64,000 bases of DNA. Origin: Streptomyces resistomycificus (GTDB taxonomy: Bacteria > Actinomycetota > Actinomycetes > Streptomycetales > Streptomycetaceae). The notes under the pieces were generated by a model. The model was not told where the DNA came from. It saw only the letters and a list, made by a program, of their open reading frames with translations, and did not search any database. The DNA is taken from contig NZ_KQ948988.1 in NCBI RefSeq assembly GCF_001514265.1, positions 503,395 through 567,394 of the forward strand, read 5' to 3'. Positions 24,690-35,381 of this stretch are shown here, one piece after another. The translations under genes and the position numbers were made by a program. The first letter of the stretch is position 1; each line of letters starts with the position of its first letter.

Positions 24690-25448
24690 CTAGGACGCGC
24701 GGTGGGAGTTGCGCGGAGCCGCGGGCGTGGGCAGGGGTGCCTGTGCCTCCCGGGTGACGTCCGCGACCAGCTCGACGACATCGGGGCCGTACGCCTGCGA
24801 GTTGACGACCTTCAGGAGCAGGACGAAGGCGGTGTCGCCGTACTTGCGGGTCAGGCGTTCGTGGTTGCGGGCGAGATAGCGGGTGGTCGCCTGGTTGGTG
24901 ATGGCGGTCTGACCGCAGAAAAGGAACACCGGCCGGGTCCCGTGGCTCTGGTCGACGGTGAGCCGGGCCAGGAGTGTGTACTCGGCCCGGCCGACCTCCA
25001 CGCGATAGCGCTCGGAGCCGACCTGGAACGCGCCGCGGTCCGGGCTCGGTTCGCTGTCCACGTTGACCCGCACACCGGGAAGGAGTGAGGACAGATGGGC
25101 TGCCATACGGCGGTTGGACGCCGGGCCGCCCACGCAGAACTCCGTGCGTTCACCGAAACCCTGTCGTGCCGCGTCGTGCGGGACGACCTGGGCGTGTGCG
25201 TTGCAGTCCTTGATCAGCGCGGCCAGTTCGAGCAGTGCGAACACGTCGTAGCGCATCACCGCCAGCTCGGGGCCGGCGGCGCCGCGGTTGACCACCAGGA
25301 GCGACTCGGAGTTGTCGGGCAGCCCGAAGAAGGCCTGCTTGCGGCGGAGCTTCCGCTTCCACAGGTAGGTGCGGGCCAGCCAGCCGAGCGCGGCACTGAT
25401 ACCGGCGGCCACCACACCCAGAACGATGTTGCGCACGTCGTCATTCAT
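24690..25448 (-). CDS. membrane-anchored protein of unknown function
   Basis: About 252 residues from the ATG at 25448. One N-terminal hydrophobic segment (IVLGVVAAGISAALGWLARTYLW, ~8-30) is followed by a basic KRKLRRK stretch and a soluble domain of about 200 residues. The frame is open to 25667, but the extra N-terminus is Pro/Arg-rich and crosses the divergent ggt promoter. I recognise no family. The soluble part has alternating hydrophobic strands and a YGDTAFVLLLKVVNSQAYGPD segment. Confidence 0.75.
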   Translation of the reverse strand: MNDDVRNIVLGVVAAGISAALGWLARTYLWKRKLRRKQAFFGLPDNSESLLVVNRGAAGPELAVMRYDVFALLELAALIKDCNAHAQVVPHDAARQGFGERTEFCVGGPASNRRMAAHLSSLLPGVRVNVDSEPSPDRGAFQVGSERYRVEVGRAEYTLLARLTVDQSHGTRPVFLFCGQTAITNQATTRYLARNHERLTRKYGDTAFVLLLKVVNSQAYGPDVVELVADVTREAQAPLPTPAAPRNSHRAS

Positions 25449-25567
25449 GGGCGCGCATGCTAGCGGGCGAACGCAAACCAGTGTTCGAAACCGACTCGTT
25501 GAGGGCACGCTGACGAGGGCATGGCGATCGCATAGGCTGCGCGGACGGTCTCTGACTGGAGGTTCGG

Positions 25568-27370
25568 ATGCGTCGCCGCCCTGTCGCACGGAAACTGTCG
25601 GTTCTGGCGGTCTCGGCCGTCGTGGTCTCGGTGGGGGCCGCCGCGCCACCCACGGCCCGGAGCACACCCGTCCAGAAGGTCCCGCTGGCCGTCGGCTACG
25701 GCGGCGCGGTCGCCAGCGTCGACGCGGACGCCTCCGCCGCCGGCATCGAGGTCCTGAAGAAGGGCGGCAACGCCGTCGACGCGGCCGTCGCCACCGCCGC
25801 CGCGCTCGGTGTCACCGAGCCCTACTCCTCCGGCATCGGCGGGGGCGGCTACTTCGTCTACTACGACGCCCGGTCCCGAGCCGTCCACACGATCGACGGA
25901 CGTGAGACCGCCCCCCGCACCGCCGACTCCGGCCTGTTCCTGGAGAACGGCAAACCGCTCGCCTTCGCGGACGCCGTCAGCAGCGGCCTCGGGGTGGGCA
26001 CCCCGGGCACGCCCGCCACCTGGCAGAAGGCGCTCGACAAGTGGGGCAGCAAGAGACTCGGCAGCGTCCTGGCGCCCGCCGAGCGGCTCGCCCGCGACGG
26101 GTTCGTCGTCGACGACACCTTCCGCTCCCAGACGGCGTCCAACGAGACCCGCTTCCGCTACTTCCCGGACACCGCGAAGCTGTTCCTGCCCAACGGCGCG
26201 CTCCCGGTCGTGGGCTCCACCTTCAAGAACCCCGATCTCGCCCGCACCTACGCCCAGTTGGCGAAGGAGGGCGTCGGTGCGATGTACCACGGCGACCTCG
26301 GCGAGGACATCGTCGACACCGTGAACAAGCCGCCCGTGGACCCCGCCTCCGGCTGGAACGCCCGCCCGGGCGACCTCTCCGAGAAGGACCTCGCGGCCTA
26401 CCGCGCCAAGCTCCAGAAGCCCACGAAGACCTCCTACCGCGGTCTGGGCGTCTACTCCATCGCGCCCTCCTCCTCCGGCGGCACGACGGTCGGCGAGGCC
26501 CTCAACATCCTCGAGAACACCGACCTGTCGAAGGCCACCGACGTCCAGTACCTGCACCGGTACATCGAGGCGAGCCGGATCGCGTTCGCGGACCGGGGGC
26601 GCTGGGTCGGCGACCCGGCCTTCGAGGACGTACCGACCAAGCAGTTGCTGTCACAGCGCTACGCCGACTCGCGGGAGTGCCTGATCAAGGACGACGCGGT
26701 CCTCACCAGCCCCGTCGCGCCCGGCGACCCACGCGACCCGGCGGCCTGCGCCACCGGGGGAACGGCGGCGCCGACGACGTACGAGGGCGAGAACACCACG
26801 CACCTGACGGTGGCCGACAAGTGGGGGAACGTCGTCTCCTACACGCTCACCATCGAGCAGACCGGCGGCAGCGGCATCACGGTGCCCGGCCGCGGGTTCA
26901 TCCTCAACAACGAGCTGACCGACTTCTCCTTCGCACCGGCCAACCCGGCCGTCCACGACCCGAACCTGCCCGGGCCGGGCAAGCGGCCGCGCTCGTCGAT
27001 CTCCCCGACGATCGTGCTGGACCGGCACGACAAGCCGGTCGTCGCGCTCGGTTCGCCCGGCGGCGCGACCATCATCACGACCGTGCTGCAGACCCTGACC
27101 CGGTTCCTGGACCGCGGGACGCCTCTGGTCGACGCGATCGCCGCACCGCGCGCCAGCCAGCGCAACGCCGCCCAGACCGAACTCGAACCCGGCCTCTACG
27201 ACAGTGGGCTGCGGACGCGGCTGGAGGCCATCGGGCACTCCTTCAAGCTCAACCCGGAGATCGGCGCCGCGACGGCCGTTCAGCGGCTGTCCGACGGGAG
27301 GTGGCTGGCCGCCGCCGAGAAGGTACGTCGCGGCGGCGGCTCGGCGATGGTCGTGCGGCCGGCCGGCTAG
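25568..27370 (+). CDS. ggt: gamma-glutamyltransferase, exported
   Basis: A 600-residue precursor. The basic/hydrophobic N-terminus (~30 residues) looks like a signal peptide. The large subunit has GGNAVDAAVATAAALGV and GIGGGGYFVYYD, and an Arg for glutamate binding in DGRETAP. Self-cleavage would occur before Thr410 in ENTTHLTV, giving the small subunit with GSPGGATI. It transfers or hydrolyses the gamma-glutamyl group of glutathione-like peptides outside the cell. It is convergent with the Clp ATPase gene, three bases away. Confidence 0.94.
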   Translation: MRRRPVARKLSVLAVSAVVVSVGAAAPPTARSTPVQKVPLAVGYGGAVASVDADASAAGIEVLKKGGNAVDAAVATAAALGVTEPYSSGIGGGGYFVYYDARSRAVHTIDGRETAPRTADSGLFLENGKPLAFADAVSSGLGVGTPGTPATWQKALDKWGSKRLGSVLAPAERLARDGFVVDDTFRSQTASNETRFRYFPDTAKLFLPNGALPVVGSTFKNPDLARTYAQLAKEGVGAMYHGDLGEDIVDTVNKPPVDPASGWNARPGDLSEKDLAAYRAKLQKPTKTSYRGLGVYSIAPSSSGGTTVGEALNILENTDLSKATDVQYLHRYIEASRIAFADRGRWVGDPAFEDVPTKQLLSQRYADSRECLIKDDAVLTSPVAPGDPRDPAACATGGTAAPTTYEGENTTHLTVADKWGNVVSYTLTIEQTGGSGITVPGRGFILNNELTDFSFAPANPAVHDPNLPGPGKRPRSSISPTIVLDRHDKPVVALGSPGGATIITTVLQTLTRFLDRGTPLVDAIAAPRASQRNAAQTELEPGLYDSGLRTRLEAIGHSFKLNPEIGAATAVQRLSDGRWLAAAEKVRRGGGSAMVVRPAG

Positions 27371-27373
27371 CGG

Positions 27374-29923
<2,550 letters not shown>

Positions 29924-30189
29924 GGCGTTCCCATCCGGCGTCCCTACGGGGCCCGGGACGCCCTCGCTGATCGACGTGCCGGGGTCGGGTAACCCGGGTG
30001 GCAGTCGGTTACACCCCTGGGCGTGCTTCGTAGAACACCTTCGCACGATCGGTGGGAGGGGGCATGTTCAGGCGGAGGGTGCCCTGCGCTCGGCGGTGCC
30101 CTGTTCGCGCCGATGCTCATCGCCCTGGTGGCCGACGACACCGGGCTCGTGGGCGGCGGCGGACGCGTCGCACCCACGTCCGCCCCCGC

Positions 30190-30957
30190 TCAGCGTGCCG
30201 TCAGGATCCGGGGCCCCGCGTCCGTGATCGCCACCGTGTGCTCCGCGTGGGCCGCGCGGGAACCGTCGTTCGTGCGCAGGGTCCAGCCGTCCGGCGCCTC
30301 GTGGTAGCCGTCCGTGCCGCCGCCGATGAGCATGGGCTCGATCGCGAGGGCCATGCCGTGCCGCAACCGCAGCCCGCGTCCTGGCCGGCCCTCGTTCGGG
30401 ACCGGCGGGTCCTCGTGCATGCGCCGGCCGATCCCGTGACCGCCGAAGCCTTCCGGGATGCCGTATCCCGCGGCCCGGCACACCGTGCCGATCGCGTGCG
30501 CGATGTCGCCGACGCGGTTGCCCACGACCGCCGCCCCGATGCCCGCCGCGAGCGCCCGCTCGGCGGTCTCGACCAGGCGGACGTCGGCCGGGCGCGCTCG
30601 GCCCACCACGAAACTGATCGCCGAGTCGCCGGCCCAGCCGCCCAGCTCCGCTCCGCAGTCGATGGAGACGAGGTCCCCGTCGCGCAGGCGGTAGGCGGTC
30701 GGGATGCCGTGCACGATCGCGTCGTTCACGGAGGCGCAGATGACGGCCGGGAACGGCGTGGGCGCGAACGAGGGCCGGTAGCCGAGGAAGGGTGAGCCCG
30801 CGCCGGCCTCCCGCAGCACGTCGTGTGCCACCTCGTCCAGCTCCAGCAGGGAGACCCCCACGTCGGCGGCGTCGCGGACGGCCGTCAGGGCACGTCCGAC
30901 GACCTGTCCCGCCTCGTACATGGCGTCGATCGATGTATCCGTCTTCAGCTCTACCAT
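30190..30957 (-). CDS. map: methionine aminopeptidase, type I
   Basis: A 255-residue type I MetAP. All metal ligands are present: Asp100, Asp111, His174, Glu207 and Glu239, plus the conserved His83. It removes the initiator methionine from nascent proteins. It is away from the ribosomal-protein operon where the housekeeping copy normally sits, so it is probably a paralogue. It is divergent from a small XRE regulator with only 32 bases between starts. TATAGT (30970-30965 on the minus strand) lies seven bases before the ATG, suggesting a leaderless transcript. Confidence 0.94.
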   Translation of the reverse strand: MVELKTDTSIDAMYEAGQVVGRALTAVRDAADVGVSLLELDEVAHDVLREAGAGSPFLGYRPSFAPTPFPAVICASVNDAIVHGIPTAYRLRDGDLVSIDCGAELGGWAGDSAISFVVGRARPADVRLVETAERALAAGIGAAVVGNRVGDIAHAIGTVCRAAGYGIPEGFGGHGIGRRMHEDPPVPNEGRPGRGLRLRHGMALAIEPMLIGGGTDGYHEAPDGWTLRTNDGSRAAHAEHTVAITDAGPRILTAR

Positions 30958-30989
30958 GCCAATTACTATACCGGTATTACAATGACGGT
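30958..30989. promoter_or_regulatory. divergent leaderless promoters around palindrome ATACCGGTAT
   Basis: The AT-rich 32-bp gap holds a perfect 10-bp palindrome at 30968-30977. A minus-strand -10 (TATAGT, 30970-30965) and a plus-strand -10 (TACAAT, 30978-30983) are each six or seven bases from their ATG. An ATTAC direct repeat flanks the palindrome. One regulator bound here would control both genes. Confidence 0.6.
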
Positions 30990-31241
30990 ATGGTGCGCAC
31001 CCCCCTCACTCCCGAAGAGCGCGAACGCGGCGAACGTTTCGGCCGCCTCCTGCGCGAGGCCCGCGGCGGCCGCAGCATGACGGAGGTCGCGGCCGAGGCC
31101 GGAATCTCCGCGGAGACCCTCCGTAAGATCGAGACCGGCCGTGCGCCGACGCCGGCGTTCTTCACCGTGGCGGCGCTGGCCCGCGCGCTCGGTCTGTCGA
31201 TGGACGAACTGGCCCAACGGTGCGCGTTGGCGGGGGTCTGA
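30990..31241 (+). CDS. small XRE-family transcriptional regulator
   Basis: An 83-residue protein that is essentially one helix-turn-helix domain: RLLREARGGRSMTEVAAEAGISAETLRKIETGRAPTPAFFTVAALARALGLSMDEL. It has no effector domain. ATG 30990 lies six bases after a TACAAT -10, so the transcript is probably leaderless. The 32-bp gap to the divergent map gene suggests it regulates itself and the aminopeptidase. Confidence 0.9.
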   Translation: MVRTPLTPEERERGERFGRLLREARGGRSMTEVAAEAGISAETLRKIETGRAPTPAFFTVAALARALGLSMDELAQRCALAGV

Positions 31242-31389
31242 AGGGCGCTCGTCGGCCGCCTGACCCGCACTCGGTCGAGGTCGCGCGATGAGCCTCATGC
31301 ACTACGCCGGAAAACTCCCCGTAGCGCCCCCGTAACACGACTGGTGTTGCCTACGGAGCGGAGTGCTCCGGTCTGGCGGGAGTTGAGCG

Positions 31390-33057
31390 ATGACTTTGGA
31401 TCAACTCCCCGGTCGAGTGCGGGAGTTCGCGAACTACCTGGACGGTCTGCTGGCCCGCCTGGACCAGGGCGCCGGCTGGTGCGGCGTGTTCTGGCAACGC
31501 GACCCCGAGGGCATGCGGGCCTGCCTCGACGGGCGTGAGATACCGCCCTGGGACGTGGTCGAGGCCCTCCTCCAGGACTTCGCGACCGAGTACGGCGCCG
31601 CCGTGGCCGCCCCCGAGGTGGACCGGGCCCGCCCGCTGCACGCCGCCGCGCTCGTCGCCCACGACGCCCGGCCCGGTGGCCGTGACGCGCTGGGCGACCG
31701 CTTCGACGTCATGCTCCGCGAACAGCGCTACGCCGCCGAACGGCAGGCCGAACTGGGCCGCGCACTCGCCTCCGCCACCACCCGGCAAGAGGCCGACACC
31801 ATCCGCCTCGACCTCGCCTGGGCCCGCGACGACCACGAGCGCGCGACCCGCCGCTGCGCCGAACTCCGCGCCCGGATGGAGGACCTGGACCAGCGCTCGA
31901 TGGGGGCCCGGGCGCGCGACGCCTACGGCAGCCGTCCGCCGGCCGGTCGCACGGCCTACGGAGAGGCGCCGGGTCCCACGGGTGTCCATGACACGTACGG
32001 CACGTCCTCCGGCGGTCGTGACTCCGACGGCGCCGTCTCCGACACGCACGAGGCGTACGTCCCGTCGTGGTCCCACCCCGCCCCGCCGGACGACCGTGAC
32101 GGGTACGGCACACCACCGGGCCGGCGCGACGACGCGTACGACGATCCGTACGACGGCGGGTTCCCCAGCATGCCGCAGCAGCGCGACGAGCGGTCCGCAC
32201 CCGAAACGGAGGACGACGCCGGGCAGGCCGGTCACGGCCACGCGGCCGCCGCCTCGCACCACTCCCTTCCCGCCGCCCCGCAGCCCACGGCTCCAGCCCC
32301 GCAGGAGCAGCCCGCGCCCGCCGCCAGACAGCGCAAGCGGCGCCGTGGCGGTGCCCGGTTCGCCGGGATGGCCGAGGAGGAGGCCACCCCCGTGGTCGTC
32401 CCCCCGGCGGCCGTACCGGACCTGCCCGCCCCCCGTGCCCGCACCGGCCGCGGCCTGCGCGGAGCCCGGTACGCCAGGGCCGCGGACGCTGACGTACGTC
32501 CGCAGTCGCAGGCCGAGCCGCTGGACGAGGCGGCCCGGCGCGAGTCCGCCGGGGTCGTGCAGAGGCTGAGCCGGCTGCGCGGCGAGGGCCGCAGCGGCGA
32601 GGCCCACGCCCTGCTCGCCGAGCTGGCCCACTGGCCCGCCGCACGCTACCCGCTGCTCGCCGCCGACATGCAGCGCGCCGGCCTCGGCGCCGACTGGGCG
32701 ACCCTGCTGTGGGAGGCGGCCTCCCTGTCACCCGGCGGGCTGGTGGCCGCGGCCGACGCCCTGACCGCCGCCGGGCACGTCGCCGACGGGGAGCAGATCC
32801 TCAGGCAGGGCGTGGGGCGGCCCGCCGACGAGATGGGGCGCGCCGTACTCGGGCTGACCGCCGAGGGCCGCCACCGCGAGGCCCGCACGCTCCTGCACGT
32901 GTACGTCCGCGCCCGCACCCCGGAGGAGGTCGCCGGCAGCGTCGAGCCCGATCCCCAGACCCTCCTCCCGCTCCTGCTGGAGGCCGCCCGGGGCATCCCG
33001 GGCGAGCGCCACCGGGACCTGCTGCACGCCCTGCGGGTCGCCGGTCACCCCGCCTGA
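31390..33057 (+). CDS. large protein with disordered centre, unknown function
   Basis: 555 residues. The folded N-terminal part (~1-175) opens MTLDQLPGRVREFANYLDGLLARLD and ends in a predicted helical RMEDLDQR region. A disordered centre (~175-375) has repeated YG/YGT and D-rich segments and a basic RQRKRRRGGARF stretch. The C-terminal part (~380-555) is Ala/Leu-rich helical repeat, TPR-like in texture. There is no signal peptide or membrane segment. I do not recognise a family. A GGGAG site precedes the ATG. It lies just upstream of the pyrimidine catabolic cluster but has its own context. Confidence 0.75.
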   Translation: MTLDQLPGRVREFANYLDGLLARLDQGAGWCGVFWQRDPEGMRACLDGREIPPWDVVEALLQDFATEYGAAVAAPEVDRARPLHAAALVAHDARPGGRDALGDRFDVMLREQRYAAERQAELGRALASATTRQEADTIRLDLAWARDDHERATRRCAELRARMEDLDQRSMGARARDAYGSRPPAGRTAYGEAPGPTGVHDTYGTSSGGRDSDGAVSDTHEAYVPSWSHPAPPDDRDGYGTPPGRRDDAYDDPYDGGFPSMPQQRDERSAPETEDDAGQAGHGHAAAASHHSLPAAPQPTAPAPQEQPAPAARQRKRRRGGARFAGMAEEEATPVVVPPAAVPDLPAPRARTGRGLRGARYARAADADVRPQSQAEPLDEAARRESAGVVQRLSRLRGEGRSGEAHALLAELAHWPAARYPLLAADMQRAGLGADWATLLWEAASLSPGGLVAAADALTAAGHVADGEQILRQGVGRPADEMGRAVLGLTAEGRHREARTLLHVYVRARTPEEVAGSVEPDPQTLLPLLLEAARGIPGERHRDLLHALRVAGHPA

Positions 33058-33135
33058 GAGACGGTCGTACCGCCCTTCTCACTCACCCACAGGAGTGTGA
33101 AACGTGATCGACTCAGCGGGTTAACGACGATGGTC

Positions 33136-33164
33136 TTGGCAAGGCTCCCGGTGAGGCTTACGTT
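33136..33164 (+). promoter_or_regulatory. promoter of the ureide catabolic cluster
   Basis: TTGGCA (33136-33141), a 17-base spacer and TACGTT (33159-33164). Transcription would start near 33171, about 57 bases before the first ureidopropionase gene. Confidence 0.55.
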
Positions 33165-33170
33165 CGTGCC

Positions 33171-33197
33171 TCTACGACCTGCGTCTACGGGCGTAGA
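33171..33197. promoter_or_regulatory. triple TCTACG operator at the predicted start point
   Basis: TCTACG occurs at 33171 and 33184, and its complement CGTAGA at 33192. The last two form TCTACG-GG-CGTAGA, and the outer pair forms CCTCTACG-N15-CGTAGAGG. The array covers the predicted transcription start, a good position for repression. PucR at 35382 is the obvious candidate binder, but this is inferred. Confidence 0.5.
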
Positions 33198-33227
33198 GGC
33201 TCTGACGACCCGCCGAAGGAGCAGCTC

Positions 33228-34070
33228 ATGGCCAACGTCGTACGTGCCGCCCTCGTCCAGGCCACCTGGACCGGCGACACCGAGTCCATGGTGGCGAAAC
33301 ACGAGGAGTACGCCCGCGAGGCGGCCCGCCGGGGTGCGAAGATCATCGGTTTCCAGGAGGTCTTCAACGCGCCCTACTTCTGTCAGGTCCAGGAGCCGGA
33401 GCACTACCGCTGGGCCGAGCCGGTGCCCGACGGGCCGACCACCCGTCGTATGCAGGAGCTCGCGCGCGAGACGGGCATGGTGATCGTCGTCCCGGTCTTC
33501 GAGGTCGAGCAGTCGGGCTTCTACTACAACACCGCGGCCGTGATCGACGCCGACGGCACCGTCCTCGGCAAGTACCGCAAACACCACATCCCCCAGGTCA
33601 AGGGCTTCTGGGAGAAGTACTACTTCAAGCCGGGCAACGTCGGCTGGCCGGTCTTCGACACCGCCGTCGGCAAGGTCGGCGTCTACATCTGCTACGACCG
33701 GCACTTCCCCGAGGGCTGGCGGCAGCTGGGCCTCAACGGCGCCCAGCTCGTCTACAACCCCTCCGCCACCCACCGCGGGCTCTCCTCCCACCTGTGGCGC
33801 CTCGAACAGCCGGCCGCGGCCGTCGCCAACGAGTACTTCGTCGCCGCGATCAACCGGGTCGGCGTCGAGGAGTACGGCGACAACGACTTCTACGGGACGA
33901 GCTACTTCGTCGACCCGCGCGGACAGTTCGTGGGCGACACCGCCAGCGACAAGACGGAGGAACTCGTCGTCCGCGACCTCGACTTCGACCTCATCGAGGA
34001 CGTACGGCAACAGTGGGCGTTCTACCGCGACCGACGACCCGACGCCTACGACGGGCTGGTGCAGCCGTGA
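33228..34070 (+). CDS. nitrilase-superfamily beta-ureidopropionase (copy 1)
   Basis: A 280-residue nitrilase-fold amidohydrolase with the complete Glu44, Lys118, Cys155 triad (FQEVF, YRKHH, YICYDRHFPEG). The HHIPQV and YGDNDFYGTSYFVDP blocks are characteristic of N-carbamoyl-beta-alanine amidohydrolases. It would convert N-carbamoyl-beta-alanine (or the methyl analogue) to beta-amino acid, CO2 and ammonia. The stop overlaps the next start (GTGA), coupling it to the aminotransferase that would use its product. A second, similar copy lies at 37112. Confidence 0.92.
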   Translation: MANVVRAALVQATWTGDTESMVAKHEEYAREAARRGAKIIGFQEVFNAPYFCQVQEPEHYRWAEPVPDGPTTRRMQELARETGMVIVVPVFEVEQSGFYYNTAAVIDADGTVLGKYRKHHIPQVKGFWEKYYFKPGNVGWPVFDTAVGKVGVYICYDRHFPEGWRQLGLNGAQLVYNPSATHRGLSSHLWRLEQPAAAVANEYFVAAINRVGVEEYGDNDFYGTSYFVDPRGQFVGDTASDKTEELVVRDLDFDLIEDVRQQWAFYRDRRPDAYDGLVQP

Positions 34071-35353
34071 CCAAGGACCTGCTGGGCCGCCACCGGAGCG
34101 TCCTGCCCGACTGGCTCGCCCTCTACTACGAGGACCCGCTGGAGATCACCCACGGCGAGGGACGCCACGTCTGGGACGCCGAGGGCAACAGGTACCTCGA
34201 CTTCTTCGGCGGCATCCTGACGACGATGACCGCGCACGCCCTGCCCGAGATCACCAAGGCGGTGACCGAACAGGCCGGGCGGATCATCCACTCGTCGACC
34301 CTGTACCTCAACCGGCCGATGGTCGAACTCGCCGAGCGCATCGCCCAGTTGAGCGGCATCCCGGACGCCCGCGTCTTCTTCACCACCTCCGGCACCGAGG
34401 CCAACGACACGGCCCTGCTGCTGGCGACGACGTACCGGCGCAGCAACACCGTCCTGGCGATGCGCAACAGCTACCACGGCCGCTCGTTCAGCACGGTCGG
34501 CATCACCGGCAACCGCGGCTGGTCGCCCACCTCCCTGTCCCCGCTGCAGACCCTGTACGTCCACGGAGGCGTGCGGACACGGGGCCCCTTCGCGGCGCTG
34601 AGTGACGCCGAGTTCATCGACGCCTGCGTCGACGACCTCAGGGACGTCCTCGGTCACACCCGCCCGCCCGCCGCCCTGATCGCCGAACCCGTCCAGGGCG
34701 TCGGCGGCTTCACCTCACCGCCGGACGGCCTGTACGCGGCCTTCCGCGAGGTGCTCAAGGAGCGCGGCATCCTGTGGATCGCCGACGAGGTGCAGACCGG
34801 CTGGGGCCGCACCGGCGACCACTTCTGGGGCTGGCAGGCGCACGCGCAGAACGGTCCGCCGGACATCCTCACCTTCGCCAAGGGCATCGGCAACGGCATG
34901 TCCATCGGCGGGGTCGTCGCCCGCGGCGAGATCATGAACTGCCTCGACGCCAACAGCATCTCGACGTTCGGCGGCACCCAGATCACCATGGCGGCCGGCC
35001 TCGCCAACCTCACGTACCTGCTGGAACACGACCTCCAGGGCAACGCCCGGCGGGTCGGCGGGCTGCTCCTCGAACGGCTGCGGGCCGTCGCCGCGCACGT
35101 TCCGGCCGTCCGGGAGGTGCGCGGACGCGGGCTGATGCTCGGCATCGAGCTGGTGAAACCCGGCACCGACCAGGCCGACCCGGACACGGCGTCGGCCGTG
35201 CTGGAAGCGGCCCGCGAGGGCGGACTGCTCATCGGCAAGGGCGGCGGCCACAACACCAGCGCCCTGCGGGTCGCCCCGCCCCTGTCCCTCACGGTCGCGG
35301 AGGCCGAGGAAGGCGCCGCGATCCTCGAAGGCGCTCTGAGGAGCATCCAGTAG
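34067..35353 (+). CDS. class III omega-aminotransferase (beta-alanine/4-aminobutyrate type)
   Basis: A 428-residue fold-type I PLP enzyme. Motifs: TTSGTEANDTALLLA (phosphate-binding region), the NSYHGRS loop, IADEVQTGWGR with the PLP-contacting Asp, and Schiff-base Lys272 in LTFAKGIGNG. Context points to transamination of beta-alanine or 3-amino-2-methylpropionate to the semialdehyde. The GTG start is inside the previous stop codon, so translation is coupled to the ureidopropionase. Confidence 0.92.
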   Translation: MTKDLLGRHRSVLPDWLALYYEDPLEITHGEGRHVWDAEGNRYLDFFGGILTTMTAHALPEITKAVTEQAGRIIHSSTLYLNRPMVELAERIAQLSGIPDARVFFTTSGTEANDTALLLATTYRRSNTVLAMRNSYHGRSFSTVGITGNRGWSPTSLSPLQTLYVHGGVRTRGPFAALSDAEFIDACVDDLRDVLGHTRPPAALIAEPVQGVGGFTSPPDGLYAAFREVLKERGILWIADEVQTGWGRTGDHFWGWQAHAQNGPPDILTFAKGIGNGMSIGGVVARGEIMNCLDANSISTFGGTQITMAAGLANLTYLLEHDLQGNARRVGGLLLERLRAVAAHVPAVREVRGRGLMLGIELVKPGTDQADPDTASAVLEAAREGGLLIGKGGGHNTSALRVAPPLSLTVAEAEEGAAILEGALRSIQ

Positions 35354-35381
35354 CACCATCCCGAGCAAGGGAAACACCGCC

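Noticed and set aside
29924..30189. Possible small gene between the Clp ATPase and map genes
   Set aside because: Several short frames exist on both strands but none has coding composition, a ribosome site or a recognisable motif.
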